Shown: in pieces, positions 63,557-64,000 of the stretch
Numbering within the stretch: the stretch's first letter is position 1
How the letters are laid out: every line of letters begins with the position of its first letter
Assembly (NCBI GenBank): GCA_951812805.1
Contig: CATOSZ010000003.1
Coordinates: forward strand, 1,380,557-1,444,556
Length of the DNA: 64,000 nt
Source: an uncultured Alphaproteobacteria bacterium
GTDB lineage: Bacteria > Pseudomonadota > Alphaproteobacteria > GCA-2731375
Direction of reading: 5' to 3'
Program-made: the position numbers and the translations under genes
The notes under the pieces: generated by a model
Database searches by the model: none
Seen by the model: only the letters and a program-made list of their open reading frames with translations
What the model was told of the DNA's origin: nothing

Positions 63557-64000
63557 ATGCGCCGCGTCGCCTTCATCCTGAAGGGCTATCCGCGTCTCTC
63601 CGAAACCTTCATCGCCCAGGAGATCCGGGCGCTAGAAACGCGGGGTCTCGACATTCGCATCGTCTCCCTGCGCCATCCGACCGATCCCGCGCGCCATCCG
63701 GTGCACGAGGAGATCGAGGCCGAGGTCGACTATCTGCCGGAATATCTCTATCGCGAACCGGCGCGAGTGTTGCGGGCCTGGTGGGCGATGCGGCGAAATC
63801 CCCGCTATCCGGCGGTCCGCCGGCTCTGGCTGGCGGACCTCAGGCGCGATTTGACGCCGAACCGGATCCGCCGTTTCGGCCAGGCCCTGGTCCTCGCCCA
63901 TGAATTGCCGGCGGACATCGAGCATCTGCACGCCCATTTCCTGCACACCCCCGCCTCGGTCACCCGTTATGCCGCCCATCTGACGGCCAAGGGCTGGAGC
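63557..64000 (+). CDS. Glycosyltransferase family 4, colanic-acid-type, 5' part
   Basis: Open to the window edge (148 residues). The start MRRVAFILKGYPRLSETFI is the typical N-terminus of GT4 enzymes in exopolysaccharide loci, followed by EIRALETRGLDIRIVSLRHP and later HLHAHFLHTPASVTRYAA. It forms an operon with the preceding glycosyltransferase (7-nt gap), so this edge starts an envelope polysaccharide cluster. Confidence 0.88.
   Translation, partial: MRRVAFILKGYPRLSETFIAQEIRALETRGLDIRIVSLRHPTDPARHPVHEEIEAEVDYLPEYLYREPARVLRAWWAMRRNPRYPAVRRLWLADLRRDLTPNRIRRFGQALVLAHELPADIEHLHAHFLHTPASVTRYAAHLTAKGWS

Overview
The window looks like a piece of a high-GC alphaproteobacterial chromosome, most likely Rhodospirillales-like. 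That assignment is an inference from gene content and codon use (hisE-hinT pair, GluQRS, M81/MlrC peptidase, fused indolepyruvate oxidoreductase, UGSC selenoprotein); no rRNA or marker gene was seen. The segment is heavily rearranged by mobile DNA: one complete and one split pair of IS66, three IS21 copies, two copies of an IS4/ISNCY-like element, IS91, IS1634, IS1182, IS630 and a group II intron.

Layout. 1-338: 3' part of an astacin-like metalloprotease cut by IS66. 339-3228: IS66 fragment, an IS21 tip, a full IS66 and the 5' half of an IS1634-type element. 3229-7647: IS91 with its tyrosine recombinase, split and bordered by two identical 1437-bp elements; the second truncates an adenylate cyclase. 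7648-16273: resident genes (adenylate cyclase, DUF1203, hisE, hinT, sulfatase, a 57-aa protein, thiolase, M81 peptidase, isopropylmalate-type dehydrogenase). 16270-23901: IS1182, IS21, a second IS66 and the 3' half of the IS1634 element. 23900-30229: a five-gene peptide/opine-type ABC importer operon on the minus strand. 30322-33473: IS630 and a group II intron. 33616-39122: alkA-like glycosylase, hydroxyacyl-CoA dehydrogenase, gluQ, a YHCH protein, a COG0523 GTPase and an amidohydrolase. 39272-41895: an AT-richer pair of solute-binding protein and histidine kinase. 42038-43825: a UGSC selenoprotein, its partner and a small membrane protein. 43899-50015: CigR-like protein, kinase/regulator pair and indolepyruvate oxidoreductase. 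50350-59602: prophage-like remnants and a thermonuclease set between two inverted IS21 copies. 59603-64000: a truncated, odd ABC exporter and two glycosyltransferases.

Two results stand out. First, the 8-bp target duplications of the two intact IS66 copies are crossed: GAACGCTA lies on the outer side of the copy at 867 and on the outer side of the copy at 20774, while CATCAAGA lies on the inner side of the first and the outer right side of the second. This shows that the 18-kb block 2638-20773 was inverted by recombination between the two IS66 copies. Undoing the inversion repairs both an IS21 and an IS1634 transposase gene. Second, the frame at 43128-43649 is one selenoprotein gene with an in-frame UGA (Sec93) in a UGSC motif, followed by a hairpin that fits a bacterial SECIS; it would be split or missed by standard gene calling.

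Functionally, the dpp-like operon imports a peptide-like solute. The resident M81 peptidase/thiolase/dehydrogenase group looks catabolic, and the PAS kinase at 44563 probably signals through the adjacent single-domain receiver. The dehydrogenase, adenylate cyclase, metalloprotease, MuF-like protein and ABC exporter are all broken at IS borders.
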